Shown: piece by piece, positions 24,730 through 33,544 of the stretch
How the letters are laid out: every line of letters begins with the position of its first letter
How positions within the stretch are numbered: position 1 is the stretch's first letter
Assembly: GCF_026343295.1 (NCBI RefSeq)
Contig: NZ_JAPELY010000001.1
Coordinates: 2,666,001-2,730,000, forward strand
Direction: 5' to 3'
From: Streptomyces sp. NBC_00083
GTDB lineage: Bacteria > Actinomycetota > Actinomycetes > Streptomycetales > Streptomycetaceae
Length of the DNA stretch: 64,000 nucleotides
Program-made: the position numbers and the translations under genes
Notes under the pieces: model-generated
Database searches by the model: none
Seen by the model: only the letters and a program-made list of their open reading frames with translations
What the model was told of the DNA's origin: nothing

Positions 24730-25623
24730 ATGGCGGACGATCTCGACCCGGGCTACTTCGGCCCCCGATCGGTCACCTGGCAGGTGCACAGTGACCCCAT
24801 GATGTGGATCGCGGGCATCCGGGCGCTGTACCTCCAGGCGCTCCACCCCCGCGCGGTCCGCGGAGTCATGCAGAACTCCGACTTCCGCAAGGACGCCTGG
24901 GGCCGCCTCATGCGGACCGCCGACTTCGTCGGGACGCTCACCTACGGCACCAAGGACGCGGCCGAGCAGGCCGGTGCCCGCGTCCGCCGCATCCACGCCC
25001 TGCTCAAGGCCGACGACCCGCGCACCGGGGAGCGGTTCGGGATCGACGACCCCGAGCTGCTTTTGTGGGTGCACTGCGCGGAGATCGACAGCTACCTCAC
25101 CGTGACGCGGCGCTCCGGGCTGTGGATGAGCGACGCCCAGGCCGACCGTTACGTCGCCGAACACCGCGTCGACGCCCGCCTGGTGGGCCTGGACGAGGAC
25201 GCGGTGCCGGGGTCCGTCGCCGAACTCGCCGGCTACTTCGACGCGGTACGCCCCGCACTGGCCGTCACCGAGGACGCGCGGGCCGTCGACGACTTCCTGC
25301 GGCGCCCGCCCACACCCGCCCTCCTGGTCCCGGCCCGCGCCCTGGTGTGGCGGCGCGTGGCCCGCCTCGCCTACGCCTCGCTGCCTCCGTACGCCCATGA
25401 GCTGTACGGCCGCCCCGCCCCCGCGGCGCAGCGCGTGGACCGCCGCCTGACCCGTACGGGAACGGCGCTGCGCCGCATCCCCGCCCAGGTCCGGTGGCAG
25501 CTTCCGCCGCGGCACATCCTGCGGGCCGTCGCCCGGCTCGGCCCCGAAACCCGACCGGCGCCGCACACACTCCGCGAGCGGGCGGCCATACTTGGGGGGC
25601 CGCACAGGAGACACGGGCAGTAA
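24730..25623 (+). CDS. MpaB/Lcp-family oxygenase (DUF2236)
   Basis: 297-residue protein of the oxygenase-MpaB family, whose known members are haem-dependent, such as latex-clearing protein and the mycophenolic acid enzyme MpaB'. The start PGYFGPRSVTWQVHSDPMMW is followed by the signature LQALHPRAVRGVMQNSDFRKD (HP and nearby Arg), then TADFVGTLTYGTKDAAE and LLLWVHCAEIDSYL, whose histidine is the usual haem ligand candidate. LPPYAHELYG comes near residue 220. Substrate unknown. GGAGG precedes the ATG. The kinase gene follows 18 bases later, probably in one transcript. Confidence 0.86.
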   Translation: MADDLDPGYFGPRSVTWQVHSDPMMWIAGIRALYLQALHPRAVRGVMQNSDFRKDAWGRLMRTADFVGTLTYGTKDAAEQAGARVRRIHALLKADDPRTGERFGIDDPELLLWVHCAEIDSYLTVTRRSGLWMSDAQADRYVAEHRVDARLVGLDEDAVPGSVAELAGYFDAVRPALAVTEDARAVDDFLRRPPTPALLVPARALVWRRVARLAYASLPPYAHELYGRPAPAAQRVDRRLTRTGTALRRIPAQVRWQLPPRHILRAVARLGPETRPAPHTLRERAAILGGPHRRHGQ

Positions 25624-25641
25624 CGGGGGCGACGGCACCAC

Positions 25642-26688
25642 ATGGCGGACACCAGGCTGATCCACGGCCGTTACCGGCTGCTCGACCTGATCGGGCGCGG
25701 CGGCATGGGCGAGGTGTGGCGCGCCCGGGACGAATCGCTGGGCCGGCAGGTGGCGGTCAAGCTCCTCAAACCACCGGCGCCCGACCACGAGGAGTCGGTC
25801 ACCCGCGTGCTGCGCGAACGTTTCCGGCGCGAGGCCCGGGTCGCGGCCGCGCTCCAGCACCGCGGGGTCACCGTCGTGCACGACTTCGGGGAGCACGAGG
25901 GCGGGCTCCACCTCGTCATGGAGCTCCTCGAAGGCCGCGACCTCAGCCAGATCCTGGACGAGAACGACCGGCGGCCGCTGCCGGTGGCCGACGTCATGGA
26001 CATCGCCGAGCAGGTCGCCGCCGCACTCGCCTACACCCACCGCCAGGGCATCGTCCACCGCGACCTGAAGCCCGCGAACATCATGCGGCTCGACGACGGC
26101 ACCGTGAAGATCTGCGACTTCGGCATCGCCCGGCTCGACGCCGACAACGGCCTCGCCAACCGCCTCACCGGCACCGGCATCGCCATGGGCACCCCGCACT
26201 ACATGGCGCCGGAACAGATCGGCGCCGCCGACGTCGACCACCGCAGCGACCTCTACTCGCTGGGCTGCGTGCTGTACGAGATCTCGACCGGGGCGCCGCC
26301 CTTCGGCCACCAGGACACCTGGGCCGTCCTGGTGAGCCACCGCGACACCCCGCCCCGGCCGCTGCGCGAGCACCGCGCGGAGCTCCCCGGCTTCTTCGAG
26401 CTGGCCGTGCTCGACCTGCTCGCCAAGGAACCGGGCCAACGCCCGGACGACGCAGCGGAGTTCGGGCGCCGGCTCGCCGAGGGCCGGGCCTCGTACGGCC
26501 GGCTCGGCGAGCCCGTCCCGCTGTCCCTGCGGCGTCCGCCCGCCCTTCCGCCCTGGACCCACGGCATCACCACCGGCCGCAAGGCGACACGCGCCGCCGA
26601 AGGCGCCGCGCCTCCCGACCCCACCGTCGGCCTCACCGGCCCGTGGACGATGGCCACGACGGCCGCGGACCGCGCCACCCCGCGGTGA
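25642..26688 (+). CDS. Soluble Ser/Thr protein kinase
   Basis: 348-residue Hanks-type kinase of the PknB class. All catalytic parts are visible: glycine loop GRGGMGEV 18-25, lysine K40 in VAVKLL, HRDLKPAN with D141, DFG 159-161, and GTPHYMAPEQ in the activation segment. After the kinase domain (to about residue 285) there is only a 60-residue proline-rich tail. There is no transmembrane helix and no PASTA or other sensor domain, so it is cytoplasmic. It probably shares a transcript with the MpaB-type gene before it, which could be a target or just a neighbour. Confidence 0.93.
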   Translation: MADTRLIHGRYRLLDLIGRGGMGEVWRARDESLGRQVAVKLLKPPAPDHEESVTRVLRERFRREARVAAALQHRGVTVVHDFGEHEGGLHLVMELLEGRDLSQILDENDRRPLPVADVMDIAEQVAAALAYTHRQGIVHRDLKPANIMRLDDGTVKICDFGIARLDADNGLANRLTGTGIAMGTPHYMAPEQIGAADVDHRSDLYSLGCVLYEISTGAPPFGHQDTWAVLVSHRDTPPRPLREHRAELPGFFELAVLDLLAKEPGQRPDDAAEFGRRLAEGRASYGRLGEPVPLSLRRPPALPPWTHGITTGRKATRAAEGAAPPDPTVGLTGPWTMATTAADRATPR

Positions 26689-26800
26689 ACCCCGCTCCGG
26701 CACGACCTGTCGCCGGCCGCGGTCGCGAGGGCGCCGGAAGCGGGCGGTCCGCCCGGCCGGGACGGGTTCCGTGCGGGATCATCCCGTGTTACCAAGGGAC

Positions 26801-28366
26801 ATGACCGCACGCACCGCGTTCACCCGTGACCTGTACGACGCCGTCATCGTCGGAGGAGGCCACAACGGCCTGGTCGCCGCCGCCTACCTGGCGCGGGCCG
26901 GCCGCTCCGTCCTGGTCCTCGAACGGCTCGGGCACACCGGTGGCGCGGCCGTCTCCACCCGCCCCTTCGACGGCCTCGACGCCCGGCTCTCGCGCTACTC
27001 CTACCTGGTCTCGCTGCTGCCCCGGAAGATCGTCGACGATCTGGGGCTCGCCTTCGCGGTCCGCACCCGCACCATCTCCTCGTACACCCCCACCCGGCGC
27101 GACGGGCGCCCCGGCGGCCTCCTGGTCGGCGGCGGCGACGACCGCACCGCCGCCTCGTTCCGCCGACTCACCGGATCCGACCGGGAGTTCACCGCCTGGC
27201 GGGAGTTCTACGACACGACGCGCCGGGTCGCCGAGCGGGTCTTCCCCACCCTGACCGAGCCCCTGCCCGCCGCGGGCGCGCTGCGCGAGCGGATCGGGGA
27301 CGAGGCGGCCTGGCGGATGCTCTTCGAGGAGCCGATCGGCGTCGCCGTGGAGGACCGCTTCGCCGACGACCTCGTACGGGGTGTCGTCCTCACCGACGCC
27401 CTCATCGGCACCTTCGCCGACGCCCACGACCCCTCGCTCGCCCAGAACCGCTGCTTCCTCTACCACGTGATCGGCCGGGGAACCGGCGACTGGGACGTGC
27501 CCGTCGGCGGCATGGGCGCCCTCACCGACGCGCTCGCCGACGCCGCCCGCGCGGCCGGCGCGGAGATCGTCACCGGCCACGAGGCGACCGCGGTGCGCGC
27601 CGACGGTGCCGAGGCCGAGGTCGACTACACCACCGGTGAGGGGTCCGGCACGGTCGCCGCCCGGCACGTCCTGGTCAACGCCTCCCCGCAGGCCCTCGCG
27701 GAGCTCCTCGGCGACCCGGCGCCGGAGCCCGCGGAGGGTGCCCAGTTGAAGGTCAACATGCTGCTCACGCGGCTGCCGCGACTGCGGGACACCGCCGTCG
27801 ACCCCCGGGAGGCGTTCGCCGGAACCTTCCACATCGCGGAGGGGTACGACGCGCTGGCGACCGCGTACTCCGAGGCGGCGGGCGGAACGTTGCCCACCGC
27901 GCCGCCCTCCGAGATCTACTGCCACTCGCTGACCGACCCCTCGATCCTCGGATCCGGCCTCGCGGAGCGCGGCTACCAGACGCTCACCCTGTTCGGGCTG
28001 CACACCCCGGCCCGGCTGTTCGCCGACGACAACGACAAGGCGCGCGAGCTCCTCCTCGCCGCGACGCTCGCCCAACTGGAGGCCCACCTGGACGAGCCGC
28101 TCGCCGACTGTCTCGCGACGGACGCGCAGGGCCGCCCTTGCATCGAGGCGAAGACGCCGCTCGACCTGGAGCGCGATCTGCGGCTGCCCGGCGGCAACAT
28201 CTTCCACCGCGCCCTCGCCTTCCCCTACGACGACGGATCGACCGGCCGCTGGGGCGTCGAGACGAGCCGAGCCAACGTGCTGCTGTGCGGGGCGGGCGCG
28301 GTGCGGGGCGGCGGCGTGAGCGGCATCCCGGGCCACAACGCGGCGATGGCGGTCCTCGGCCGCTGA
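26801..28366 (+). CDS. FAD-dependent oxidoreductase, phytoene desaturase/PYROXD2-like
   Basis: 521-residue flavoprotein. The Rossmann motif is YDAVIVGGGHNGLVAAAYLARAGRSVLVLER (about residues 10-40), followed by GGAAVSTRPFDGL. The C-terminal FAD block is ANVLLCGAGAVRGGGVSGIPGHNAAMAVL. The middle contains VGGMGALTDALADAARAAGAEI, typical of NAD(P)/FAD-dependent desaturase-like enzymes related to mammalian PYROXD2. No carotenoid genes are near, so a carotenoid role is not supported. The ATG at 26801 has AAGGGA upstream. Confidence 0.87.
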   Translation: MTARTAFTRDLYDAVIVGGGHNGLVAAAYLARAGRSVLVLERLGHTGGAAVSTRPFDGLDARLSRYSYLVSLLPRKIVDDLGLAFAVRTRTISSYTPTRRDGRPGGLLVGGGDDRTAASFRRLTGSDREFTAWREFYDTTRRVAERVFPTLTEPLPAAGALRERIGDEAAWRMLFEEPIGVAVEDRFADDLVRGVVLTDALIGTFADAHDPSLAQNRCFLYHVIGRGTGDWDVPVGGMGALTDALADAARAAGAEIVTGHEATAVRADGAEAEVDYTTGEGSGTVAARHVLVNASPQALAELLGDPAPEPAEGAQLKVNMLLTRLPRLRDTAVDPREAFAGTFHIAEGYDALATAYSEAAGGTLPTAPPSEIYCHSLTDPSILGSGLAERGYQTLTLFGLHTPARLFADDNDKARELLLAATLAQLEAHLDEPLADCLATDAQGRPCIEAKTPLDLERDLRLPGGNIFHRALAFPYDDGSTGRWGVETSRANVLLCGAGAVRGGGVSGIPGHNAAMAVLGR

Positions 28367-28450
28367 CACCGGGCCGAGGTGGCCTCCCCTTCGCACCCCG
28401 GCGGGCCGACCCACCCAGGGGCGCGGGGACGCAGCCGAGGCGGCCGGGCT

Positions 28451-28610
28451 GGGGTGGCCTCCCCTTCGCACCCCGGGCAGGGCCGGCCCACCTGGGGGCG
28501 CGGGGAACTGCGCGACCAGCCACGCACGGCCCGCAGCTGGGGCCCCTGGGGCTCCGCCCCAGACCCCGTTCGCGCCTGAAGGGCGCTCGTCCTCAATCGC
28601 CGGACGGGCT
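28451..28610. repeat. 160-base tandem unit, first copy
   Basis: Runs from GGGGTGGCCTCC to GGACGGGCT. Order inside: GGGGTGGCC head, the element GGGGCGCGGGGAACTGCGCG (28495-28514), CAGCCACGCACGG, then the GGGGCTCCGCCCC block (28548-28610) that also occurs near the left end of the window. Its neighbour 28611-28770 has the same length and order. Confidence 0.82.
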
Positions 28611-28770
28611 GGGGTGGCCTCGACTGCGTACCCCGCGCATGGCCGACCCACCCAGGGGCGCGGGGAACTGCGCGCTCAGCCACGCACGGTCCGCGGCCGA
28701 GGTCCCTGGGGCTCCGCCCCGGACCCCGTTCGCGCCTGGAGGGCGCTCGTCCTCAAACGCCGGCCGGGCT
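28611..28770. repeat. 160-base tandem unit, second copy
   Basis: Same length and block order as the unit at 28451. Its AGGGGCGCGGGG-AACTGCGCG element is at 28654-28674 and its GGGGCTCCGCCCC block at 28708-28770. The two copies differ at scattered positions and mostly in the 30 bases after the head, so the duplication is old or the parts evolve at different rates. Confidence 0.82.
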
Positions 28771-28843
28771 GGGGTGGCCCCGGTCGGTCGTCCGGGGACA
28801 GCCGAGACGCTGGGCCGAGGTACCCGCGCTCAGACGGCGTACG

Positions 28844-30610
28844 TCAGTCGGCCGACCGCACCCACCCCGCGGACACGACCTGCCCCGCATCCCCCGGCCG
28901 GGACTCGTCGAACACCGCGCGTTCGCCGTCGACGATCCGCAGGCCGCCCGTGTAGACGCCGCGCCCCACGTACAGGGGTCCCGTCGTGTACCGCCAGCGC
29001 AGCCGCACCGGCCGGCCGCGCCACGGGGCGAGGTCCGCCGTCGTCCGGTGCCAGACCCGCCCGGACCATCCCGTCACCGACCCCGCCGGATGCTCCACGG
29101 TTTCCTCGCCCGCCCGTACCGTCGTGAAGGGGACGGGCCGCCAGCCGGCCCCCGCGTCCGCCGATGCCTCCAGGGCGAGGACGCCCACGCCCGGCTCGGT
29201 GTCCCACCACAGGGCGCACTCCAGACGGGCCCGGCCGTCGGTGACGGACAGCTCGGGCAGGGTGAGGGTGGCGCTCGTCGCGCGCGCCATGCCCCCGAAC
29301 CAGGACGTGCCGCCGTGTGCGGGGCGCACCGCGACCGCCCGCGCCAGGGCGTTGCCCGCCGCCACCCGGGGCGCGGACCCGGAGCGCCAATCGCGCACCG
29401 GGTGAACGGAGTTGGCGAGGACGACGAGAAACGTGTCGGTGCTCGGGTCGAGCACGAGGCTGGTGCCGGTGAACCCGGTGTGCCCCGCGCTGCGCGGAGT
29501 GGCCATCGCGCCCATGTACCAGTGCTGGTAGAGCTCGAAGCCGAGCCCGTGCTCGTGGCCGGGGAAGGCGGCGTTGAAGTCGGTGAACAGGAGGTCAACG
29601 GAGGCGGGGGAGAGGATCCGGGCCCGGCCGTAGGCGCCGCCGTTCAGCAGCGTACGGGCGAGGACCGCGAGGTCCCAGGCGCAGGAGAAGACGCCGGCGT
29701 GGCCGGCCGCCCCGCCGAGGCAGTACGCGTTCTCGTCGTGGACCTCGCCCCACACGAGCCCCCGGTCGAGCCCCGACCACGGCCTGCGGGCGTCCTCGGT
29801 GGCGGCGATCCCGGGTTTCCACGACGCGGGCGGGTTGTAGCGTGTGCGGTGCATCCCGAGCGGAGCGGTGATCTCGTCGTGGAGCAGCGCGTCGAGCGGG
29901 CGCCCGGTGATCCTCTCCAGGACCAGCTGGAGCGAGATCAGATTGAGGTCGGAGTAGAGGTAGGCGCTGCCGGGCGGGGCCGTCGGCGCCTCGTTCAGGA
30001 CGAGCTTCAGCCTCTCCTCGCGGGTGGGCGCTGCGTACAGCGGGATCCAGGACGGGAACCCCGAGGTGTGGGTGAGCAGATGGCGCACCGTGACGCCCTG
30101 TTTGCCGGCCGCCGCGAACTCGGGCAGGTAGGAGGCGACCGTCCCGTCGAGGCGCAGGGCGCCGCGCTCGATCTGCTGGACGGCGAGGAGCGAGGTGAAC
30201 AGCTTTGACAGCGAAGCGAGGTCGTACACCGTGTCCGGGGCCGCCTCGATCCGTGCCCCGGGCGGGAACTCCACCGCCGTGCCGCTCTTCTCGTCGTACG
30301 CCGCATAGCGCACCGCGCTGCCGATCGCCTCGTGCAGCGCCACCGTGGCGCCGCGCCCCGCGAGCAGCACGGCACCCGCGTACCAGGGGTGGTCGGGGGA
30401 GGGCCCGAGGAAGGCCCGCGCCTCGTCGACCAGGCGGTCCAGATGCTCGGGCAGCAGCCCGGCCCGCTCGGCACTTCCGCGCCGCAGGGTCCGCCCGCGC
30501 CCGGCGGCCTGCGCGCCGCCCGGCCTCGCGCCCATCACCAGTGCACCTCCGAGCCCCACGGCCGCGCCCGCCAGCCGCCGCCTGCTGAAGCCCCGTACGT
30601 CCTCGGTCAT
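28844..30610 (-). CDS. Exported serine beta-lactamase-family hydrolase with C-terminal beta-sandwich
   Basis: 588 residues. A Tat-type signal is seen at the start (MTEDVRGFSRRRLAGAAVG, twin-arginine SRRRL). The class C beta-lactamase/penicillin-binding fold follows: SLSK gives the SxxK serine near residue 130, YSDLN is the second motif, and HTGFTGTS is the late KTG-like motif. From about residue 410 a beta-rich domain (LPELSVTDGRARLECALWW ... VRLRWRYTTGPLYVGRGVYTGGLRIVDG) could bind carbohydrate or cell wall. Likely a secreted esterase or D-aminopeptidase. ATG at 30610; the open frame to 30862 overlaps the divergent operon. Substrate unknown. Confidence 0.87.
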   Translation of the reverse strand: MTEDVRGFSRRRLAGAAVGLGGALVMGARPGGAQAAGRGRTLRRGSAERAGLLPEHLDRLVDEARAFLGPSPDHPWYAGAVLLAGRGATVALHEAIGSAVRYAAYDEKSGTAVEFPPGARIEAAPDTVYDLASLSKLFTSLLAVQQIERGALRLDGTVASYLPEFAAAGKQGVTVRHLLTHTSGFPSWIPLYAAPTREERLKLVLNEAPTAPPGSAYLYSDLNLISLQLVLERITGRPLDALLHDEITAPLGMHRTRYNPPASWKPGIAATEDARRPWSGLDRGLVWGEVHDENAYCLGGAAGHAGVFSCAWDLAVLARTLLNGGAYGRARILSPASVDLLFTDFNAAFPGHEHGLGFELYQHWYMGAMATPRSAGHTGFTGTSLVLDPSTDTFLVVLANSVHPVRDWRSGSAPRVAAGNALARAVAVRPAHGGTSWFGGMARATSATLTLPELSVTDGRARLECALWWDTEPGVGVLALEASADAGAGWRPVPFTTVRAGEETVEHPAGSVTGWSGRVWHRTTADLAPWRGRPVRLRWRYTTGPLYVGRGVYTGGLRIVDGERAVFDESRPGDAGQVVSAGWVRSAD

Positions 30611-30713
30611 CGGCGGTCGGCCCTTCCCGGCGCGCTGGAAACGTCCTTCGTGATCACATCGAACCACGGAACGCCGCGACGGCCGCCGCGCGGCGGGTCG
30701 GCGGGCCCGCAAC

Positions 30714-30736
30714 AAAACTGACGCAGCATCAGAAAA
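30714..30736 (+). promoter_or_regulatory. AAAACTGA-N7-TCAGAAAA element, site A
   Basis: AAAACTGA (30714-30721), seven bases, TCAGAAAA (30729-30736). The same 16 defined bases with the same spacing occur at 40766-40788. The core CTGA/TCAG is an inverted repeat, while the flanking A4 tracts point the same way. It stands 40 bases before the nitronate monooxygenase ATG, between it and the divergent hydrolase. Probably an operator for a TetR-like regulator of acyl-CoA genes. Confidence 0.75.
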
Positions 30737-30776
30737 TCTCTTCCTTCGTCGCCCCCGCTGCGGCATCCTGCGCCCC

Positions 30777-31886
30777 ATGCAGACGGAGCTGAGCAAGAAA
30801 CTGGGGATCGAGCACGCCGTCTTCGGCTTCACGCCGTTCCCGGCGGTGGCCGCGGCCATCACCCGGGCCGGCGGCTTCGGCGTGCTCGGCGCGGTCCGCT
30901 ACACCGCGCCCGACGACCTGGCGCGCGACCTCGACTGGATGCAGGAACACACCGACGGGCTGCCCTACGGCCTCGACGTGGTGATGCCGGCCAAGAAGGT
31001 CGAGGGGGTCGGCGAGGCCGAGGTCGAGGCGATGATCCCCGAAGGGCACCGGCAGTTCGTCCGGGAGACCCTCGCCAAGCACGGGGTGCCCGAACTCGCC
31101 GAGGGCGACGTCTCCGGATGGCGCATCACCGGCTGGATGGAGCAGGTCGCCCGCGACCAGCTCGACGTGGCCTTCGACTATCCGATCAAGCTCCTTGCCA
31201 ACGCGCTCGGTTCGCCGCCCGCCGACGTCGTCCGGCGTGCCCACGACCGGGGCGTGCTCGTGGCCGCGCTCGCGGGCAGCGCCCGGCACGCCCGCCACCA
31301 CGCGGACGCAGGCATCGACGTCGTCGTCGCCCAGGGCTACGAGGCCGGCGGCCACACCGGGGAGATCGCCACCATGGTGCTCGTCCCCGAAGTCGTCGAC
31401 GCCGTCGGCCCGCTGCCGGTCCTCGCCGCGGGCGGCATCGGCAGCGGCGAGCAGATCGCCGCCGGACTCGCGCTCGGCGCCCAGGGCGTCTGGCTCGGCT
31501 CGCTCTGGCTCACCACCACCGAGGCCGACCTCCACTCCCGCGCCCTGACCCGCAAGCTCCTCGAAGCCGGCTCCGGCGACACCGTGCGCTCGCGCGCGCT
31601 GACCGGCAAGCCCGCGCGCCAGCTGCGCACCGGGTGGACCGACGCCTGGGACGACCCGGCCGGGCCCGGCGCCCTGCCCATGCCGCTCCAGGGCCTGCTG
31701 GTCGCCGAGGCCGTGTCGCGCATCCAGAAGTACGAGGTCGAGCCGCTGCTCGGCACCCCCGTCGGCCAGATCGTCGGGAGGATGACCGCCGAACGCAGCG
31801 TCCAGGACACCTTCGACGAGCTGACGCGCGGCTTCGAGCGCGCCGTCGACCGCATCAACCGCATCGCAGGGAGGGACGCCCGATGA
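30777..31886 (+). CDS. Nitronate monooxygenase-family flavoenzyme
   Basis: 369-residue FMN-binding TIM barrel. Family motifs: FTPFPAVAAAITRAGGFGVLGA at the start, the signature VVVAQGYEAGGHTGEIATM near residue 190, VLAAGGIGSGEQIAAGLALGAQGVWLGSLW for FMN phosphate binding. In mycobacteria a relative (Rv3553) lies within the steroid-ring gene set, so a role in acyl-CoA or lipid metabolism rather than nitronate removal is plausible here. Its stop overlaps the start of the acyl-CoA ligase gene in ATGA (31883-31886), so they form one operon controlled by the element at 30714. Confidence 0.9.
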   Translation: MQTELSKKLGIEHAVFGFTPFPAVAAAITRAGGFGVLGAVRYTAPDDLARDLDWMQEHTDGLPYGLDVVMPAKKVEGVGEAEVEAMIPEGHRQFVRETLAKHGVPELAEGDVSGWRITGWMEQVARDQLDVAFDYPIKLLANALGSPPADVVRRAHDRGVLVAALAGSARHARHHADAGIDVVVAQGYEAGGHTGEIATMVLVPEVVDAVGPLPVLAAGGIGSGEQIAAGLALGAQGVWLGSLWLTTTEADLHSRALTRKLLEAGSGDTVRSRALTGKPARQLRTGWTDAWDDPAGPGALPMPLQGLLVAEAVSRIQKYEVEPLLGTPVGQIVGRMTAERSVQDTFDELTRGFERAVDRINRIAGRDAR

Positions 31887-33433
31887 ACCAGCCCCCCAAC
31901 GGCTTCTGGGCCCAGGCCGAAGCCGATCCCGACCGCCCCGTCCTCATCGCCCCGGACGGCGAGGAGTGGAGCGCGGGGCGGCTGCACGCCGCCGTCAACC
32001 GGCTCGTGCACGGCCTGCGCGCCGCCGGCCTCGAACGCGGCGACGCCTTCGCCGTCGTGCTGCCCAACGGGGTCGAGTTCTTCACGGCCTACCTCGCCGC
32101 GTCGCAGGCAGGGTTCTATCTGGTGCCGGTCAACCACCATCTCGTCGGGCCCGAGATCGCCTGGATCGTCGCCGACTCCGGCGCCAAGGTCCTCATCACC
32201 CACGAGCGCTTCGCCGAGGCCGCGACCGCCGCGGCCGACGAGGCGAAGCTGCCCGTCTCGCACCGCTACGCCGTCGGTACCGTGCCCGGCTTCTCGCCGT
32301 ACGCCCAACTCCTCGACGGACAGCCCGAGTCGGCGCCCGAGGACCGCACGCTCGGCTGGGTCATGAACTACACCTCCGGCACCACCGGACGCCCGCGCGG
32401 CATCCGGCGCCCGCTGCCCGGCAAGCTCCCCGAGGAGACCTACCTCGGCGGTTTCCTCGCCATCTTCGGCATCAAGCCGTTCGACGACAACGTCCACCTG
32501 GTGTGCTCACCGCTCTACCACACGGCGGTCCTCCAGTTCGCCGGTGCCTCGCTGCACATCGGGCACCGCGTCGTCCTCATGGACAAGTGGACGCCCGAGG
32601 AGATGCTGCGCCGCATCGACCAACAGGCCTGCACCCACACCCACATGGTGCCGACCCAGTTCCACCGGCTGCTCTCGCTGCCCGACGAGGTGAAGGCGCG
32701 GTACGACGTCTCCTCCATGCGGCACGCCATCCACGGCGCCGCGCCCTGCCCCGACCACGTCAAACGCGCCATGATCGACTGGTGGGGGAGGTGTGTCGAG
32801 GAGTACTACGCGGCCAGCGAGGGCGGCGGGGCGTTCGCCACCGCCGAGGACTGGCTCAAAAAGCCCGGCACCGTCGGAAAGGCCTGGCCCATCAGCGAGT
32901 TGGCGGTCTTCGACGACGACGCCGAACGGCTGCCCGCCGGTGAACTCGGCACCGTCTACATGAAGATGTCGACCGGCGGCTTCAGCTACCACAAGGACGA
33001 GACCAAGACGCGCACGAACCGCATCGGCGACTTCTTCACCGTCGGCGACCTCGGCTACCTCGACGAGGACGGCTACCTCTTCCTGCGCGACCGCAAGATC
33101 GACATGATCATCTCGGGTGGTGTCAACATCTACCCGGCCGAGGTGGAGGCGGAGCTCCTGGCCCATCCGTCCGTCGCCGACGCCGCCGTCTTCGGCATTC
33201 CCCACCCCGACTGGGGCGAGGAGGTCAAGGCCGTCGTCGAGGTGGCCGACGGCTTCGCGGCCAACGACGCGCTCGCCGCCGAGCTGCTCGCCCACTGCGC
33301 GGGCCGGCTCGCCGCCTACAAGCGGCCCAAGTCGGTCGGCTTCATCGAGACGATGCCCCGCGACCCCAACGGCAAGCTCTACAAGCGGCGGCTGCGCGCC
33401 CCGTACTGGGAGGGCCACGAACGGGCGATGTGA
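31883..33433 (+). CDS. Acyl-CoA synthetase, FadD4-like
   Basis: 516-residue adenylate-forming ligase joining a carboxylic acid to CoA with ATP. The P-loop is YTSGTTGRPRG (about residues 160-170); later motifs are EYYAASEGGG, the hinge and ATP motif GDLGYLDEDGYLFLRDRKIDMIISGGVNIYP, and the catalytic lysine in RDPNGKLYKRRLR. From memory it is closest in style to mycobacterial FadD4. Translationally coupled to the nitronate monooxygenase gene before it. The acid used is unknown. Confidence 0.9.
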   Translation: MNQPPNGFWAQAEADPDRPVLIAPDGEEWSAGRLHAAVNRLVHGLRAAGLERGDAFAVVLPNGVEFFTAYLAASQAGFYLVPVNHHLVGPEIAWIVADSGAKVLITHERFAEAATAAADEAKLPVSHRYAVGTVPGFSPYAQLLDGQPESAPEDRTLGWVMNYTSGTTGRPRGIRRPLPGKLPEETYLGGFLAIFGIKPFDDNVHLVCSPLYHTAVLQFAGASLHIGHRVVLMDKWTPEEMLRRIDQQACTHTHMVPTQFHRLLSLPDEVKARYDVSSMRHAIHGAAPCPDHVKRAMIDWWGRCVEEYYAASEGGGAFATAEDWLKKPGTVGKAWPISELAVFDDDAERLPAGELGTVYMKMSTGGFSYHKDETKTRTNRIGDFFTVGDLGYLDEDGYLFLRDRKIDMIISGGVNIYPAEVEAELLAHPSVADAAVFGIPHPDWGEEVKAVVEVADGFAANDALAAELLAHCAGRLAAYKRPKSVGFIETMPRDPNGKLYKRRLRAPYWEGHERAM

Positions 33434-33544
33434 CGCCGCGGGCACCTCCCGGGCCGTACTGGCGCCCCGAGCCGCCGTCGAGTTGAATGACGCGGCAGCC
33501 ACCGGGCCACGAGCCGGCGGCGACCACGGGAGGTGTTGGGAGCC

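Larger units (their letters stand above)
28367..28843. other. Gene-free stretch occupied by tandem repeats
   Basis: 477 bases between the oxidoreductase and the end of the serine hydrolase. It contains a partial unit (about 28376-28450), two full 160-base units (separate entries) and a short tail. Both neighbouring genes end here, so it is a 3' to 3' gap. No gene is supported, though the repeats keep some frames open. Confidence 0.75.

Noticed and set aside
24409..26703. 764-residue minus strand open frame
   Set aside because: It is antisense to the MpaB-type and kinase genes, both of which have full motif sets.
26801..28366. Carotenoid phytoene desaturase
   Set aside because: Only general FAD and desaturase-like motifs are present and no crtB/crtE/crtY gene is near; a PYROXD2-like oxidoreductase is the safer call.
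28611..28843. Repeat units as a CRISPR array
   Set aside because: Only two units of 160 bases, no short spacers, and the blocks recur elsewhere as single copies.
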